NCBI GenBank assembly: GCA_023512835.1
Contig: CM042086.1
Span: forward strand, 15,512,309 to 15,576,308
Direction: 5' to 3'
Source: Taxillus chinensis
Taxonomy: Eukaryota > Streptophyta > Magnoliopsida > Santalales > Loranthaceae
DNA length: 64,000 nt
How positions within the stretch are numbered: the stretch's first letter is position 1; each line of letters begins with the position of its first letter. A program made the translations under genes and the position numbers. Of the stretch, positions 1 to 14,300 are shown piece by piece. The notes beneath the pieces are model-generated. The model did no database searches. It was not told where the DNA came from and saw only the letters and a program-made list of their open reading frames with translations.

Positions 1-650
1 GATTGGTTCGGGTGGTTTATATATAATTTTTAAACTAAACAAAACACATTTAATTTGGAAAAAATTCAAACCAAAACCAACCAATAATAGTTAAAAATCA
101 TTGGTTATTGGTTTGGTTTGGTATATAAAATTTGATTTGATTCATTGGTTTTTGAATTTTAAAGACAAATTTTAAAAAATATACATTCATCTCAAACATC
201 ACCAACAATCAACTTTAAGGCACTAACAAAAAAATAAACTAAAAACATTAGACTTTTTACATATGAAAATGAGATATTAAATTTGAATTTAAAAGTGCCT
301 GTCTAAAAATTTAATAAATAAATTTCGATAAATATTATTAAGTTTAGTCATTACTATGCAATATACTAGGGACAGCAAATGATATATAAATCTATCAGAT
401 TATATTAAATTAAAAGATTAATGAACATCTAAGCATGTTTATCGCAGTATAGTTCGTTCGTTTTGATAAACGGCCAAAATTATAAAGCAATCAAATACCG
501 TCGTTACTTTAAAAATAGAAATTAAATAAATTAATTTTATTTTAAAAACTATTTTTTTTTCCACTCCAATTAATTATTTGGTTTGGTTAATAGATTTTGT
601 TTCTTGATCGCCCCTAATATTATAAAACTATTATTTGTTGATTTTATTTT
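1..650. other. AT-rich upstream region of GET3A
   Basis: No gene is seen here. The first 150 bases are low-complexity text built on GGTTTGGTT/AACCAAACC words, a composition common in dispersed plant repeats. The rest is AT-rich with no open frame of note. The stretch nearest the gene must hold the GET3A promoter, but I cannot point to a convincing TATA box. Confidence 0.5.
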
Positions 651-831
651 GATATTTTGGTAGTTTTTTTTAAAATACAAAAAACTACTCTGTACGGGCT
701 GGAATTTTCTACAGCAGAATCCGAACTCCTTTGCGATTATCGTTGTAGGATCAAATATCTCTCAGCATCATTCCCCCCCTCCAATCCATTCTCCTATCTT
801 TCTGGGTTTCCCCCCCTCAAACTTGAAACTC

Positions 832-845
832 TGAGAGAGAGCGAG

Positions 846-891
<46 letters not shown>

Positions 892-896
892 CGAGT
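832..896 (+). repeat. (GA)n microsatellite in the GET3A leader
   Basis: A nearly pure GA run with a few GC interruptions ends about 9 bases before the GET3A start codon, so it lies in the presumed 5' untranslated leader. GA/CT runs in 5' leaders are common in plants. Length polymorphism is likely. Confidence 0.9.
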
Positions 897-904
897 AGTG
901 GTGA

Positions 905-3900
905 ATGGCGATGGATCAGGCATTACCGGAGGGTACGGTGCAGAACATTTTGGAGCAGCAGAGCCTGAAGTGGGTCTTTGTGGGAGGCAAGGGCGGTGTC
1001 GGAAAAACCACCTGCAGTTCGATCCTCTCGATCTTGTTATCTAGGGTTCGATCATCCGTGCTCATAATCTCCACTGACCCAGCTCACAACCTCAGCGATG
1101 CATTCCAGCAGCGCTTCACCAAGTCTCCCACTTTGGTCAATGGCTTCACCAATCTCTATGCCATGGTACGTCGGTCTTAATTTCGTGGCCTCTTTGATCC
1201 GCTGACTAGTGGGCGTTTTTGAGTGTTTAGGTTTATAGTTTTTTTTAATTATTAATGAAATCTATTATGAATTGTGGGTGTTTTTGATTAACTGGGTTGT
1301 TTCATTCTCCCAATCATGGGTATGTTTTATTTTTCTGAAACTCTATATGAAATTGTGGGTATTTTTTTTACCAACTGGGTTGCGTTTTTTCCCATTCATG
1401 GGTTATGTTTAATTATTTTGGGACTGATTCACCAACTTGGTATCTGGAAGTCTGAATTTTGGGTTTTCTTCAGTTTGTGTTAATGAGATGTGTGGTCTCA
1501 ATTGGGTACTTTATCATATTGGTGTATTTTATGTGTATCAACTTCTTACTTATGTAGGAGGTGGATCCCAATGTAGAGAATGAAGATCTCTCTGCAGATG
1601 GAATGGATAGTTTGTTTTCTGAGTTGGCGAATGCTATTCCTGGGATTGATGAAGCTATGAGCTTTGCCGAGATGCTAAAGTATGTAATAATTGATCAATA
1701 ATTATGTTACTTCTATATTGATTGAATGCTGTACCAATTTCGTTATTACTTGGTTTACCAAAAATTGTTTTCATCATTGTTTTCCTTACGTACAACTGCA
1801 CACCCTCATTAAAACATAGAGCCGCCCCTGTTCCTTAAATTTTTTTTTGGGGGGGGGGGGGGGGGGAGTATGGTGGTTGCTGTTATGGATGCTGGGATTG
1901 ACTTGATTCCCTGTGGCTTCTAATTTCTTTCATTGATAAGATTCCACTGTGGTTTGAGGAGCAGTTGGCATCTCAGTAAGACTCCTGCCTGGTATACATA
2001 GTGAAGTGGGTTCAAAGCATCTCCTAGTCTCCCAATTAAACGAAAAGATTCCACACTGTTCTTCCTCAGCTCAATGCCTTAATATGAACCATATAGTGTT
2101 ATAGTGGCAGTATTTTTAGCAAACAAAAGTGAGGCCATTAAAAAGTACTGGATCAAATCCAAATTGTATAATCCGCATAAGCTAGATATGATTTTAAATT
2201 TGTATTTTTGAAGATGACTGTTGAATGTGTCAATCTCTTGTGTCAGTGTCTGGGGAGTATCACTTGATTGGAATGATGTGTTTGGGATCATAGTTGTTAG
2301 AATAGTACAACTCATGATTCAATCTACTATTTTAACAATTTAGTTAATTACTAATTATTAGCCAAAAAGTAACATCTGGAAAGTATTGCTTGATTGGAAT
2401 GATGTACTCGGGAACACAGTTGTTATTATCATACAACTCATGATTCAATTTCCTATGGTAACAATTCAACTAATCAGTGAATATTATCCAAAATTAATTT
2501 TTGGCGAATAATCAGTATTGGGGTTTGATGATAAATTTGTAAGTAAAAAGAGGGATGAGATTGGAGATATGGTGTCTCCACTGTCCTCACAAGATAACCT
2601 TTACAGGTTTTACTTGGTAAGTGGTTGCAGAGGCTAATGTGGGTAAGAAATATGAGTTGATCTTGGAGTGATTTATTTTGTCTTGTTATTTTTTGTTTGT
2701 TTGCTCATTTTGGTCGGACAAAGGAGTTAAGGTACAGTTATGGGAAATGATCTGGTGTAAAGATTAGCCAGTAAACATCAACTTAATTGCTTGATGCTAT
2801 TGTGTGTTATTATGACTGGCCAGTAGATCTTTTCTTTTATCATTATCAGTGATCAATTTAGGACTTGGAGTCAAGTTTTATTTTCTTGTAGAAGCTCTAT
2901 AAAAGTGCAGATAGATGCAGATTGAGAGTGTAAATTCTGCTAGGTTTGGGGAATGGGGTTTTGTTTTAAACGAATTCCTTGAATATTATTATTGTTTTTT
3001 ATGGTGAAAGCCATGGGGATTTTGTTTTGAAATGTCTATAGAGGTGTGGGTGTTATAGGAGATCTCTATGTCAGAATCTAGTAAGAGAAAAATGTACACA
3101 CATTACTTTCATTAATTCAAACTTGGTTTACAAAGGATGGTAACAAAAAAATAAATAGGCATACAAGCCACTGATTCCACTGACTCACTAACTTTCCATT
3201 ATCTCACTACTCCCATGATGACAACAATGATTCAATAACTACTCTATCCTTAACTCCTAGACCCATGACACAAGAGGCAATAAACAATAAAAAGAAAAAC
3301 ATCTAATAATTAACAACCCTCTTCTTCCTCTGGGAAGTAATATTTGATTGACTCATCCAAGGCTTGTCATGGCACATAACATTACATTCCTTCTGGAAAG
3401 ACGACTTGTCCTCAAGTTAGAACAAAGGAAATTGCTGTTTGAGCAAGTCATATCTTTCCCAATTGTCCTCTTCAGCCGTACGGGAAAGCCGGGGAACTAG
3501 AACTTCCAGAATTAGGGAATCACCAAATTTCTTCCAATGATGAGATATAATCTTCTCTGGGTGGACAGTAAATTTAAAAGTAGCATTAATTAGAGGAGTG
3601 TCATCTGAAACATCCACATAAGTACCTTGAACTAGGTGAAGAAGGGAGGCATGAGAAACTGAATGGGTTTTTGAAGCAGGAGGAAGCTTCAATTCATAGG
3701 CCACAAAGTCTAATTTGTGCAGAATTTTGTACAGGCCAAAATAACAAGGTGACAATTTCTAATTGACACGTCTAGCAAGAGATGTTTGGCGTAAAGGCTG
3801 CAGTTGTAAGAAAATAAAGTCCCTGGCATTAAAATGCACTTCCTGTTGATGAGAATCCATGGCCTGTTTCATTTGATTTTGGGCCTTCAATAAATCCTGT

Positions 3901-6900
3901 TTGTGAAAGTGTAGTATCTCATCACGGGAAGAGAGCAACTCTTCCAAATCAGGTAATCAAATTTTCCTATGAACAAAAGAGACAAGAGAAGGAGGGTCTC
4001 TGTCCATAGACAATTTTAAAAGGGGTCATGTTTGCAGTAGAGTGATAACTCGTATTAAAAGAATATTCAGCAGAAGGCAAAAACTTGCTCCATTTCTTGG
4101 TTTGCTCCATTTAGCTGTCGGTTTGCGGGTGATAAGCAGAACTCATTTGCAGTTTTGTTCCCCTAAGTTTGAAGAGTTCAGTACAAAAGGAACTCACAAA
4201 CACTGAATCACGATCTGATATAATAGATCACAGCAAAACATAGAGTCGTACAATATCTTGATAAAATTGAGCGGCAACCGATAGGATGAGAGGAGCCGAT
4301 ATATACTTAAAACAATCCACGACAACAAAAACAACATCCAAACCACTAGATTTAGGCAGTCCGGTAACAAAATCAAGTGAGATCTTCCCATACCTGCCCC
4401 AGAATAAGCAAAGGATTTAAAAGCCCTTAAGGTGTTGCTGTTTGGTATTTAGCCCGTTGACAAATCATGCAAGCTTGCACATATTGATGTACTATGGTCT
4501 TGAGGTGGGGCTAATAAAGTGTAGATGATACCTGTTTCAAGGTCTTGACAAAACCTCCATGACCAGCAGCCGGTGTTATGGGCTTCATACAGAATTTTGT
4601 TCTTCAATTCTTTATCATTTGGAACCATCAAGTGGTCTTGAAAAAGAGTATCCCCAATCCAATAAAAATTCTGATAAGTATGACTGTCCTGGAGTTTAGA
4701 TTGCATAATATGGTTAGTGAAGAGATCTCGTTGCAATATCTCGAACCAGTTCTGAAAATCATTGTTGAGCAGGATAATGAAACCTAAGAAGTTAGCTTGT
4801 TGAGGACATTGGGAGAGAGCATCTGCCCCTGAATTTTCCAAGCCATGCTTGTACTGAATGACAAAATCAAAGGTCAATAATTTTAATAGAAGTCGCTGTT
4901 GTGTGCTAGTAGATATACGTTGTTCCAGTAGATGAGAACGACTTTGATGGACCATGCGAACAATAAATTTAGACCCCATGAGATAGTGCCGCTACTTTTG
5001 TAAAGCTTGCACTAAAAAAAGCAACTCACGATCATAAGTTGATTTAAATCAATTAGAGAAAAAAAAGCTCTTAATAAAATAAGCCATCGGATGTCCAAAT
5101 TGTATTAGGATTGTGCCAATATCATTTGTGGAAGCATCACATTCAATGGTGAAAAGCTCTGTAAAATTTGGTAACAAGAGAAGGGGTACATTAGCCCTGG
5201 TAGATTTGAGGCAGCTGAAGGCTTGGTCAGCCTCGCTGGTCCAGTGGAAGGCATCCTTATTGGTTAATTTGGTAAATGGTCTGGCAAGGAGGCATCTTTG
5301 ACAAATTGGAAGTAGTAACTTGTTAAGCAAATAAGCCCCGTAACTCCTTCGCCGAAGGGGGCACGGGCCATTTAGTTACAACCTCAATTTTTTCTTGATC
5401 CACAAACACCCCCTCAGTAGTGATAACATGACTCAAAAATGAGAGATGCAGTTTGTCAAAAGTGCAGTTAAATGGCTTAAATAGAATTAGTTTGCTTGAA
5501 GGAGCCACATGATTAGAGTGAGATGCTTAATGTGTAATTCCTCACATGGGGTGTATACCAATATTTCCAAAAGTAAATTAGCATCGCTGAGTTGAAAAGA
5601 GAAGAAATCCTGTGTAATTATGAGGCCCGACATGTGAATAGTGATGGTGACAGGGAATGATATCCCCATTACTGATCGTGACGCTAAAGATAGGGACCTC
5701 CGAGGTGGGTAGCTTCAATTCAGTCAACTTGGCCAAGATAAAATTATGGGTGGCTCTCCATCCACTAGGATAAATATTGTACGCAAGAGATGGTTTCACA
5801 CAATTTCATAGTAGAATTAGGATTGTTATTGGAGATTTGATGAAATAAAATTACACTTTACTGTCGTTCACAGTGGCCAGCTCGCTATCGTCCTTCTCGT
5901 CCCTCTCCATAATTTTCGGTGAACTCTGGATGAGAGAAAGAAGGATAACACTGATGCTCGGTAAAAATCTTTCATTGCATCTAAATCTTATCGCGTCTCT
6001 AATGCTTATCAGTGTTAATTGTGGGAGTTGATGGCACATGTGAAGGCGTGGTGGCCACATGTCGTGGAGCAATATTTGGGAGAATAACGGGCTGTAATGG
6101 TGGGCTGGGCTTCAGGCCTTTAGATAGGCTTATTTTGGACTTGAAGTCTAGGGCCAGAGAAGAAGCTTTAAACATTAAGCGATGCTTGTGCATGTGAACT
6201 TCTGATTTTAATTCATCTTTTTGGATGGCCATGAATGCGCAAAGAAAGGCTTTCTTTGGCCATTCAACAACTCTAGTCGCTTGCCGCACAAACTCCAATT
6301 GATATTATGCTATTTTGCCAGTTTGTTTGATGGAATACAAATTTTCATTAGAATTTTGGAATTTCGGTGAATCGTAATTCTTTTGAAAAATTTGAACTAG
6401 ATCTTTCATGATGCTGGATTTCACGCTTTCCATTGACCCACACATAGAGGTCAAGAGCGAGATGAATCACTGTTAGGATTATTCCACCAAGGTGGATGAG
6501 GACGATTGTAAGAAGGAATGTGGTGCCCCGGCGATTTGCCCTACTGTGAGCCTTTTAGTGCAGTATTGTGGGTTGGTTGTTTAATGGTAGGTCAGGAGTG
6601 TGCTTCCAATGAAGCAACTATGATAGTCAATCCATCTAAGATTTCTAGAGATGCCGCGATGGCTGATAATTGCTGGGCAATATCTGGTGGGACAGTCGGT
6701 GGATTGGGGTTGGGTGGGCTGGTGCTTGGTGGATCATTTGATGATTGAGATTGATGGGTGGATGAGTCGAGAGATGTTGCATGTTTTGGCCATTGGGAAA
6801 GATTGATTCTGTTACCAAAATAATAGGAGACTACTGTATGCCAAAATCCAGCAAGAGAAAAATGTACATGCATACTAATTTTCATTAATTCAAACTTGAT

Positions 6901-9900
6901 TTACAAAGAATGGTGACAAGAAAATAAATAGAAATACAAGTCACTTACCCCACTAACTCCCTATTATCTCATACTCCCACCACTAACTCTCCATTATCTC
7001 ACTACTCCATGCTGTCAACAATGCTTCAATAACTACCCTGTTTTTAACTCCCAAACCCATGATACAACAGGAAATAAACAGCAAAAAAGAAAAAAAAATC
7101 TAATAATTAACGACCTTCTTCTTTCTTTGATAAGTATAATTGGCTGACTCATCCAAGGCTTGTCATGACACCTAATAGGGTGCACTCAAAGGTTGCTTTC
7201 TTTGATTTAGGAATGTCCTTGTTTTCTTCACCAACTTTCTTTATGCAGATTGGTGCAAACAATGGATTATTCTGTAATAGTGTTCGACACAGCTCCAACT
7301 GGCCACACACTGAGATTGTTACAATTTCCTTCGACATTGGAGAAAGGGCTCGCTAAAGTGATGTCCCTGAAAAATAAATTTGGTGGCTTATTGAGTCAGG
7401 TACAATTTTCAGACTTAATTAGTAGGATTGCATGTGCTCTTGTAAATCTCACCCTTTAAAGGTAACTTGATGCGTGGTGACACCTGACAGTAACATCTTG
7501 GGATTGTAGTTGATTTTGCTGAGTATGGTTTAATTATGTGTTCTTCTTATTGAAACAAATATGGAAAATGGCTTGGTTTTTTTTCTCAAAATCATTTTAG
7601 CTATAAATTTCTCTGATCATTGAAGTACCTAAATTTATGATCAAACTACACCCTAGTGTGTATATGAATGTCTCGTTTTCCAGTTCTATAACTTTTTTTT
7701 TAAAATGTGCGTAAATATCTCTTGACACTTAAATGTTTATTTTTAGTTACTTGATGCTCATTACAGATGACTCGCATGTTTGGTATGGATGATGAGTTTG
7801 GGGAAGATGCAATTTTGGGCAGGCTTGAGGGCATGAAGGATGTCATTGAGCGAGTGAATAAGCAATTCAAGGATCCTGTAAGCTGTTCATGCTCTTGTAA
7901 ATTCCCAAGTTTTTTGGATTCTTTAGGTTTCAAAACTGTAGCCTACTTGTCATTTGATTATTTTGCTTATATACTTAATTTTTGAAGTTGCCTATTTCTT
8001 CCATGGCAGGACATGACAACCTTTGTTTGTGTTTGCATTCCGGAATTCCTCTCTCTGTATGAAACAGAGAGACTGGTACAGGAACTTACAAAATTTGAAA
8101 TCGACACACATAATATAATCATTAACCAAGTCCTTTTTGATGAAGAAGGTGCATTTAATACCCTAAAACTCATTATAATATTCATTTCAAACAAACATTG
8201 ATGATTATTTTTCTTGTCATTGTAGCTGTTGAGTCCAAGTTGCTCAGAGCAAGAATGCGAATGCAACAAAAGTACCTTGATCAGTTCTATATGTTGTATG
8301 ATGACTTCAATATTACAAAGCTGCCCTTATTGCCTGAGGAGGTAACGTGCTTATGTTAATTTCATAGCTTTTATGACCTGTTTTGGGTTCAGAATAGTAT
8401 GAAAAGACTATTACTAAGAAGGTGTTCTAATAGTTTGGTATAATCTTTGGCACTATCAGTAACCCTTCTGAACTTTATATTTGTTTTGCTTGGATTTGGG
8501 ATAACTCATGAAATGACTAAAAATCTCGTCAATCAAAAATAGTACTGCCTTGAGTGTTACTGTGAATTCCTATAGTATAGTATTATCCCTCCTAGGGTTA
8601 TTAGTGTAATTTACACCAGATTATTAGTTCCATAGGATGACAAGTTTATGCTGTTTTGCCCGTTCACCATTGCTTAAAAGATGCCAAGCTGTAACCTTGG
8701 TTGCCTCATCTCCAGTGCACTTCTTCCCTTATTCATGTGAGAACATATTCTCTGCTCAGGTCGCCCCTTCTGCCCTCTCCTTTATCTTTTTGTATCAATT
8801 TCATGAAGTAAGAGTTGGCCTTTTTTCTTGTTGATTTTTCAACCCTAGAAATCTATATTTCCAATTGACATGAGACATATAATATTGTTATGTTTTTACC
8901 TTTGTTCCTTCCCATCCATTGACCGAGGGAAGCATAGTAGAAGTTTTCCTTTTTTAAATTCCCTCCTATATTGACAATGAGCACATGATTACAAATGGGC
9001 TTCTCATCTTCAACATCTGCAGCAGCTTCAGCAGAAGACCTTCAACAAGCTTCCTAGTTGCATGTTCCTTTGAAAATATGAAACACCATCTGATAAAGTA
9101 AGACCGTAATTTGTTCCTCGAATTGGAAGACAACTTTCTACTGCATCTCACGAAGTTGATGAGTGGGATGGAAAATGTCATACCAAACAATATTATCTAA
9201 ATAATGTTAATTCAACAATATAAATTTCTAGGGCTGAAAAAACAAAGAGAACAAAGAAGGGTAACATTTACTCCATGAATTTGATATGAAGATGAGGGAA
9301 GAAGCAAAATAACAAAGCAGAGGCAGGAAGAGGTTACCTTGGCAGGGAGGATCCTGATTCTCTTACATAGATGAGGGAAGGGGAAATAAAGATGAAATAG
9401 TTTGGGCACATTTGGTGCACAGAAATTGAATGGAAAGAAATAAAAAATTGCTGTGTTTATTTTGATTCCCATGCTTGGTGTGCCTAACATATGGGAATCG
9501 TTGATTACCTTGAAATCATTCCCCCTGTGTTCCTAGTTTTGAATGATTCTCTTATCCATGGGATCAATTTGTTTTTTTTTTCTTCCAAAAATACCCCATA
9601 ATATTGTAAATTATGACAAACCAGAATTTACAATTATTAATCACCATTTTTGATCATGTCGACTATAATTGACTGATGTAAATCAATATTAACCAACAGT
9701 AACTATAATTGATTGTTTTTCTTTACTTGTTATTAGTGAACGTGGAACGCCATGTGTCCATCAATTTTGACCATCAATGACCTATGTCAACTATCATCGA
9801 CTATCTTCTATGATTATTAACTACTGTTATTGATCATGTTAGCTATAATTAACCAATGTATATTGATATTGACCGTTAGTGATGTTAACCATTTTAGTTC

Positions 9901-11338
9901 ATTATTGACTCATGTTAACTGACATTAATCGTTGTCCCATGCAACTAATAATCATCGTCATTGATTGACATTGATTATTGTTAATCATTATTAATTTTTT
10001 TTTAACAACTATTGATCACCGTTGGCCATCAGCATTTTAGGTATTGTTTTTAATTTTTTGACTTTAAGGGCATTATGTTAATTTTTGTCTCAAAATATGT
10101 TTCTTCCTCTACAGGGGAATGAAAATTTAAGCAGTCGATTGAAATTTTATTCGTGTTGATACCTCAAGGAAGGACAGGAATTCTGAAATCTTATTCTCAT
10201 TTCATGTAATTTGATTCCTAAATTGATTGCATTTCCATGTATATGATTTTGCATACCAAACACGATATTAGGATTATGTTTTGGAGTGTCATCATTCATA
10301 GATGTGGCTGTTGGAAACGAATTTATTAGTTTGAAGGACTTACTTGAGGGAGGAATTCCAAAGATTCTATTCAAACTCCCTTTAAATGATCCTTCTACAC
10401 ACCCTCAGCACACCAAGTTTGAACAATTCATTTAAAAATTTTAAACTATGTGAAACAGAAGATAATTTGAGGTCTTTTTATGTGAGTCATGTAGGTGAGC
10501 ACTTGTTGCATGTCAAACAAGTGCAGTAAGAACATATGCTATTTAATGTGGCTCAGCCGTAATTGACCTACTCCACCAATCATCTCCTCCTCAACTTAAT
10601 TCCTTTATCAGTAAACTGTTTAGAGTAACTCGTACATAAAGCAACACGTGCTACCTTTCTTTCTCACACACAGAATCCCACATGAAGAATACAACAGTCA
10701 CTTCAGCATATTGATCAACATATGGGCCAAGCTGCTCTGTGGTTTGTCATGGCACCTGTTGGGAGTTTACTCGTGAAATGCTAGATTGGGTATGCAAGGG
10801 CTGAAGGGGGATCCCTGTGTGTGTGCATATGCGACTGCCTAGGGGATGACGTGGTTTTAGCCCTTGCTGTTTCTCGGACGAGTGTAGTGCCGGTTACTTC
10901 TTTGGGCTTGGTTTTTAAACTGAGACTGGGTAAAATCAGTCGGTGATGTTCTTTCGCAATATCAAAAGTAAATAAAATTGATCTCACCAACACAATGATG
11001 AGCACTTGGTCTCAACAAAAAAAATTTCAAAACTATGTTTGAATTCTAGAACAGCTCATCAAGCTAGAACAGTGGATTCACAGCTCCATTACACCAATTA
11101 CACCATTATCCAGCCTCTTAAAAGCTCTTTCCTTCAGCCTTTGGATGATCCTTCAATTCCTGAAATTTCTGATTTTAATCAACTCAATCTTCAACCGCTG
11201 TACAGTTTTCTGTTGGATTAGACCAATGAATCTTTGATATAGTTCTCTTTTTTCTCGTAAAGATCTTTCTTTGATCTCTGCACTCTCAAAAATGTCTCCC
11301 TTCTCTCTCGGATTGAACTGGATTTCATTAAAGTTCAT

Positions 11339-11376
<38 letters not shown>

Positions 11377-14300
11377 TGGTCTCATATTTCTCCTTTCTTC
11401 TTCTCTATTCATCGCCTCTTTTCTGCCTTGTGCTTTTTAGAAGAGGAAAAGAGATGGCAGAAATAAGTATTTTGTCAGGCTGCCTTTCTTGACTTCCTTG
11501 TGCTTTTTAGAACCATAATACCATATATTGGTTGAATTTTGCAGTTTTATTGAACTTGTATTTTATTATTTTTAAAACATGTTTGTAACTTGGATTTGTT
11601 GAATTTATGTTATATTTATCATGGTTTTGTGGTACTATGGCTCGAAAGATATTAAAAAATGCAGAACGTTTAAAGCCGCCTAGATGCTGGATCTTTCTTG
11701 ACTGCCTAGAACTTTTTAGAACCTTGCCTTAGAACATTCTTTTCTCCATGCCTCCACAAATAGGACTCTCATCATGTAAATTTGCAATTGAACTCTCATA
11801 CAGATATTATAGTTTATCTATTTATAGGCCCTAAAGCCATGCGTCTTTCCACGCGCACTCTACCATCTTCATAATCTTGTTAAGGTTGATAACTGCCCAT
11901 AAATTCGTGTTCAGTGATCACTAGCTTGAAGGTGTATGGTAAATGCCTCAATCAAGGCCTAAACTCAAATTGCACGAAGCACTGCCCTTGGATTTCTTCA
12001 CTCAATTGAATAACATATAAAGGCGTCTTTGAAGTGATCCCCACTGCTGGATTGACCAATCACACACTGCTTCTTCAATTCACCACTCAATTTCCATGAG
12101 CCAGTGTCATGATCATTGAATAAATAGTAAACTCTTTTCCAAAAAGCAATGCACCTTTGCAGATGCCTCACAGGATGTTTGGTGACTGGTGAGTCTATAC
12201 ATAAAATCAACATGAAATTTAAGTGGAACACGATTCCACACACTCAGACATTTTGGTACTAGATTTTGGTAAGCTCTTAAACTTGTCTCCCAAACAGCAA
12301 CTGCTATGGCTTATAGAATCGTGAAAAGTAGCATTACAAATATCAGAATACCAAACTCAGAGTTCTGCTGCCTGCATTTTTATTATTCATATGCCAATTA
12401 TGTGTGCATTAGAAAGGACCACTATTTATGTTCACTTTCAATGAAACTTCAGTTGGCAACAATTTTTTCAATCAAGGTTCGAAAATACGGGTGGAGGCAT
12501 CACTTTGAGGCGCCATGTTTATGCCTCAGGGATTAGGCATCTCAGAATGGGTGCCCCAAAATTAGTGTAGTCAAAAGCGCTCGCCCCAGCGCTTAAGCGC
12601 ACGAAGCGCAGCGCTAGGGAGGTCCATCGCCTGAGAGGGGGCAAGGCGCAGCGCCTTCAGTGAAGCGCGCGCCTTGCCGCACTTCGTGGGCTTTTTGTCA
12701 ACGCGAGAAGCGCGCGCCTTGCTCGCTGGCGTCACACGACGCAGACGAGACACGATCTGTGCCTCCATCGACGCGATCTTTGCATGACCTCGACGACGGC
12801 GGAAGACGACGACGACGAAGGAAGACCACTGCGACGACGACCTCGACCTCTGCAACGACGACGACAACCTCGACGACGACAACCGTGACAGACAACCTCG
12901 ACGACGATGATGGAAGACCTCTGCGACGACGACGATGTCCTCTTCCTCCATCAACGCAACCTCTTCCGTCATCGGGGTCATCTTCAGCGTTAATTTACTT
13001 ATGGGCTAAGATACTGGGTTACCTATCCCTGATTTATTTGACGTCATGGTTGACCTAGTATATAAGGTAAAAGCCACACCAGCATATAAGCGAATAAGCC
13101 AATGGAAAACCACCTGTATATAATTATTATTAAATAATTTTTATTTAAGTTTAATCTATAAAGTAAAATATAGTTATATAATTTATATTAAATAATAAAA
13201 TTATTTAAACTTAAGTCCCTAAGTAAGATATAGTTATATTAAATAATAAAATTATTTAAACTTAGTCCGTAAGTAAGTAAGATATAATTATATTATTTGT
13301 TTTCAAGCTTTTAAGCATCAAGTATACAATGAATATATCTTATTTAATATATAATTATATATTAAATAATATATATTTCTTATGCGCTTCGCTTCAATAA
13401 AGCGAGCGCTTTTTTTGCGCTTAAAGCGACAGGATATCCTATGCGCCTTAAGTGCGCCTAACGCTTTTGACTACCTTGCCCAAAATGCCGATCTGCCAAC
13501 ACTTGCCTTGCCGTTTTGCCACCTCATCCAAAATACGGGATGAGTTGTTCCCCTTTATCTCTATTGACAAAAAAAAGTTTAATAGGTTAAGAAGACAAAT
13601 ACGTCAAATACGATCGAATACGGAATGCTTCCTTTCTTTCATAGTTTGACAAATATGCTTGAATACACTTCACTCAACGATTGACTCCATAGGTGTTGTC
13701 TTCCACAACAATGTTAACTTAAACCCACACCGCGTTGTCGTTTCTACACCCCCATCGCATCGCGTATTGTTGGTCATGACTGCTTCAATCGAACCGCTAG
13801 CCAAAGATTGCATAAAATTGATTCAACTCTCAAACTCTTGCATTGTCATGTCACCGGCCTTGAGACTCTGCGTGCAAGTGTGCAATGAATCCATTTAAGT
13901 TGATGAGTTATCAGAGTGTGTTTGATATATATTTATTAATCGATGTAAGATTGTGCTTTTTTAAAGATTTTTTTTTGTTAAAATTGTTTTTTTTTTACAA
14001 TTACGTTTATTTTTTAGGAATGGTGATTGAGACTGATTTTTTTTCTTTTTTAATATAAACTTCTATTTTATGTAGTTAAAATAAAAAAAATTATGCCTCA
14101 ATTCAAAGAAAATGAACCGGAAATGAATGACTTGTTCTCTAAAGAACACGATGAACCATTTTGGGAACCTAGCTTTCCACCATTAGACATGGACAATGCC
14201 ATTCGAGTTATTTTGTTATATCGTAGGGGGCTGTGAGATATGATTTCGAGCCTGTTTGGCCTTCCGTGAGTGGTGGGACTGCGTTTAGTTGTGTGGTGGG

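Larger units (their letters stand above)
3051..7170 (-). mobile_element. Defective Ty3/gypsy chromovirus with both LTRs
   Basis: About 4.1 kb lies antisense inside GET3A intron 2 and is bordered by two diverged direct repeats (3051-3374 and 6822-7170). Read on the minus strand from right to left, it has a gag-like N-terminal piece, an aspartic-protease stretch with ATHNFI, the C-terminal end of RT, RNase H (QYKHG and ADALS words), a degraded integrase and a chromodomain-like C-terminus. This order is that of plant Ty3/gypsy chromoviruses. A TGGTAACAG word just inside the right LTR may be the primer-binding site. Stops and frameshifts break every domain, and the RT palm segment appears to be missing. 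I found no matching target-site duplication, so the exact ends are uncertain. Confidence 0.85.

Noticed and set aside
657..968. 103-aa open frame over the GET3A leader
   Set aside because: It runs through the GA microsatellite (Arg/Glu repeat), starts at a non-ATG codon and overlaps the GET3A start in another frame.
10757..10992. Cassandra-type TRIM with an embedded 5S rRNA-like sequence
   Set aside because: The size and TGTTGG...CCAACA ends suggested it, but no 5S-like stretch is present.
12571..13058. Open frames of 130-136 aa on both strands
   Set aside because: They are translations of CGACGACG-type triplet repeats inside the Mutator-like element; no domain is present.
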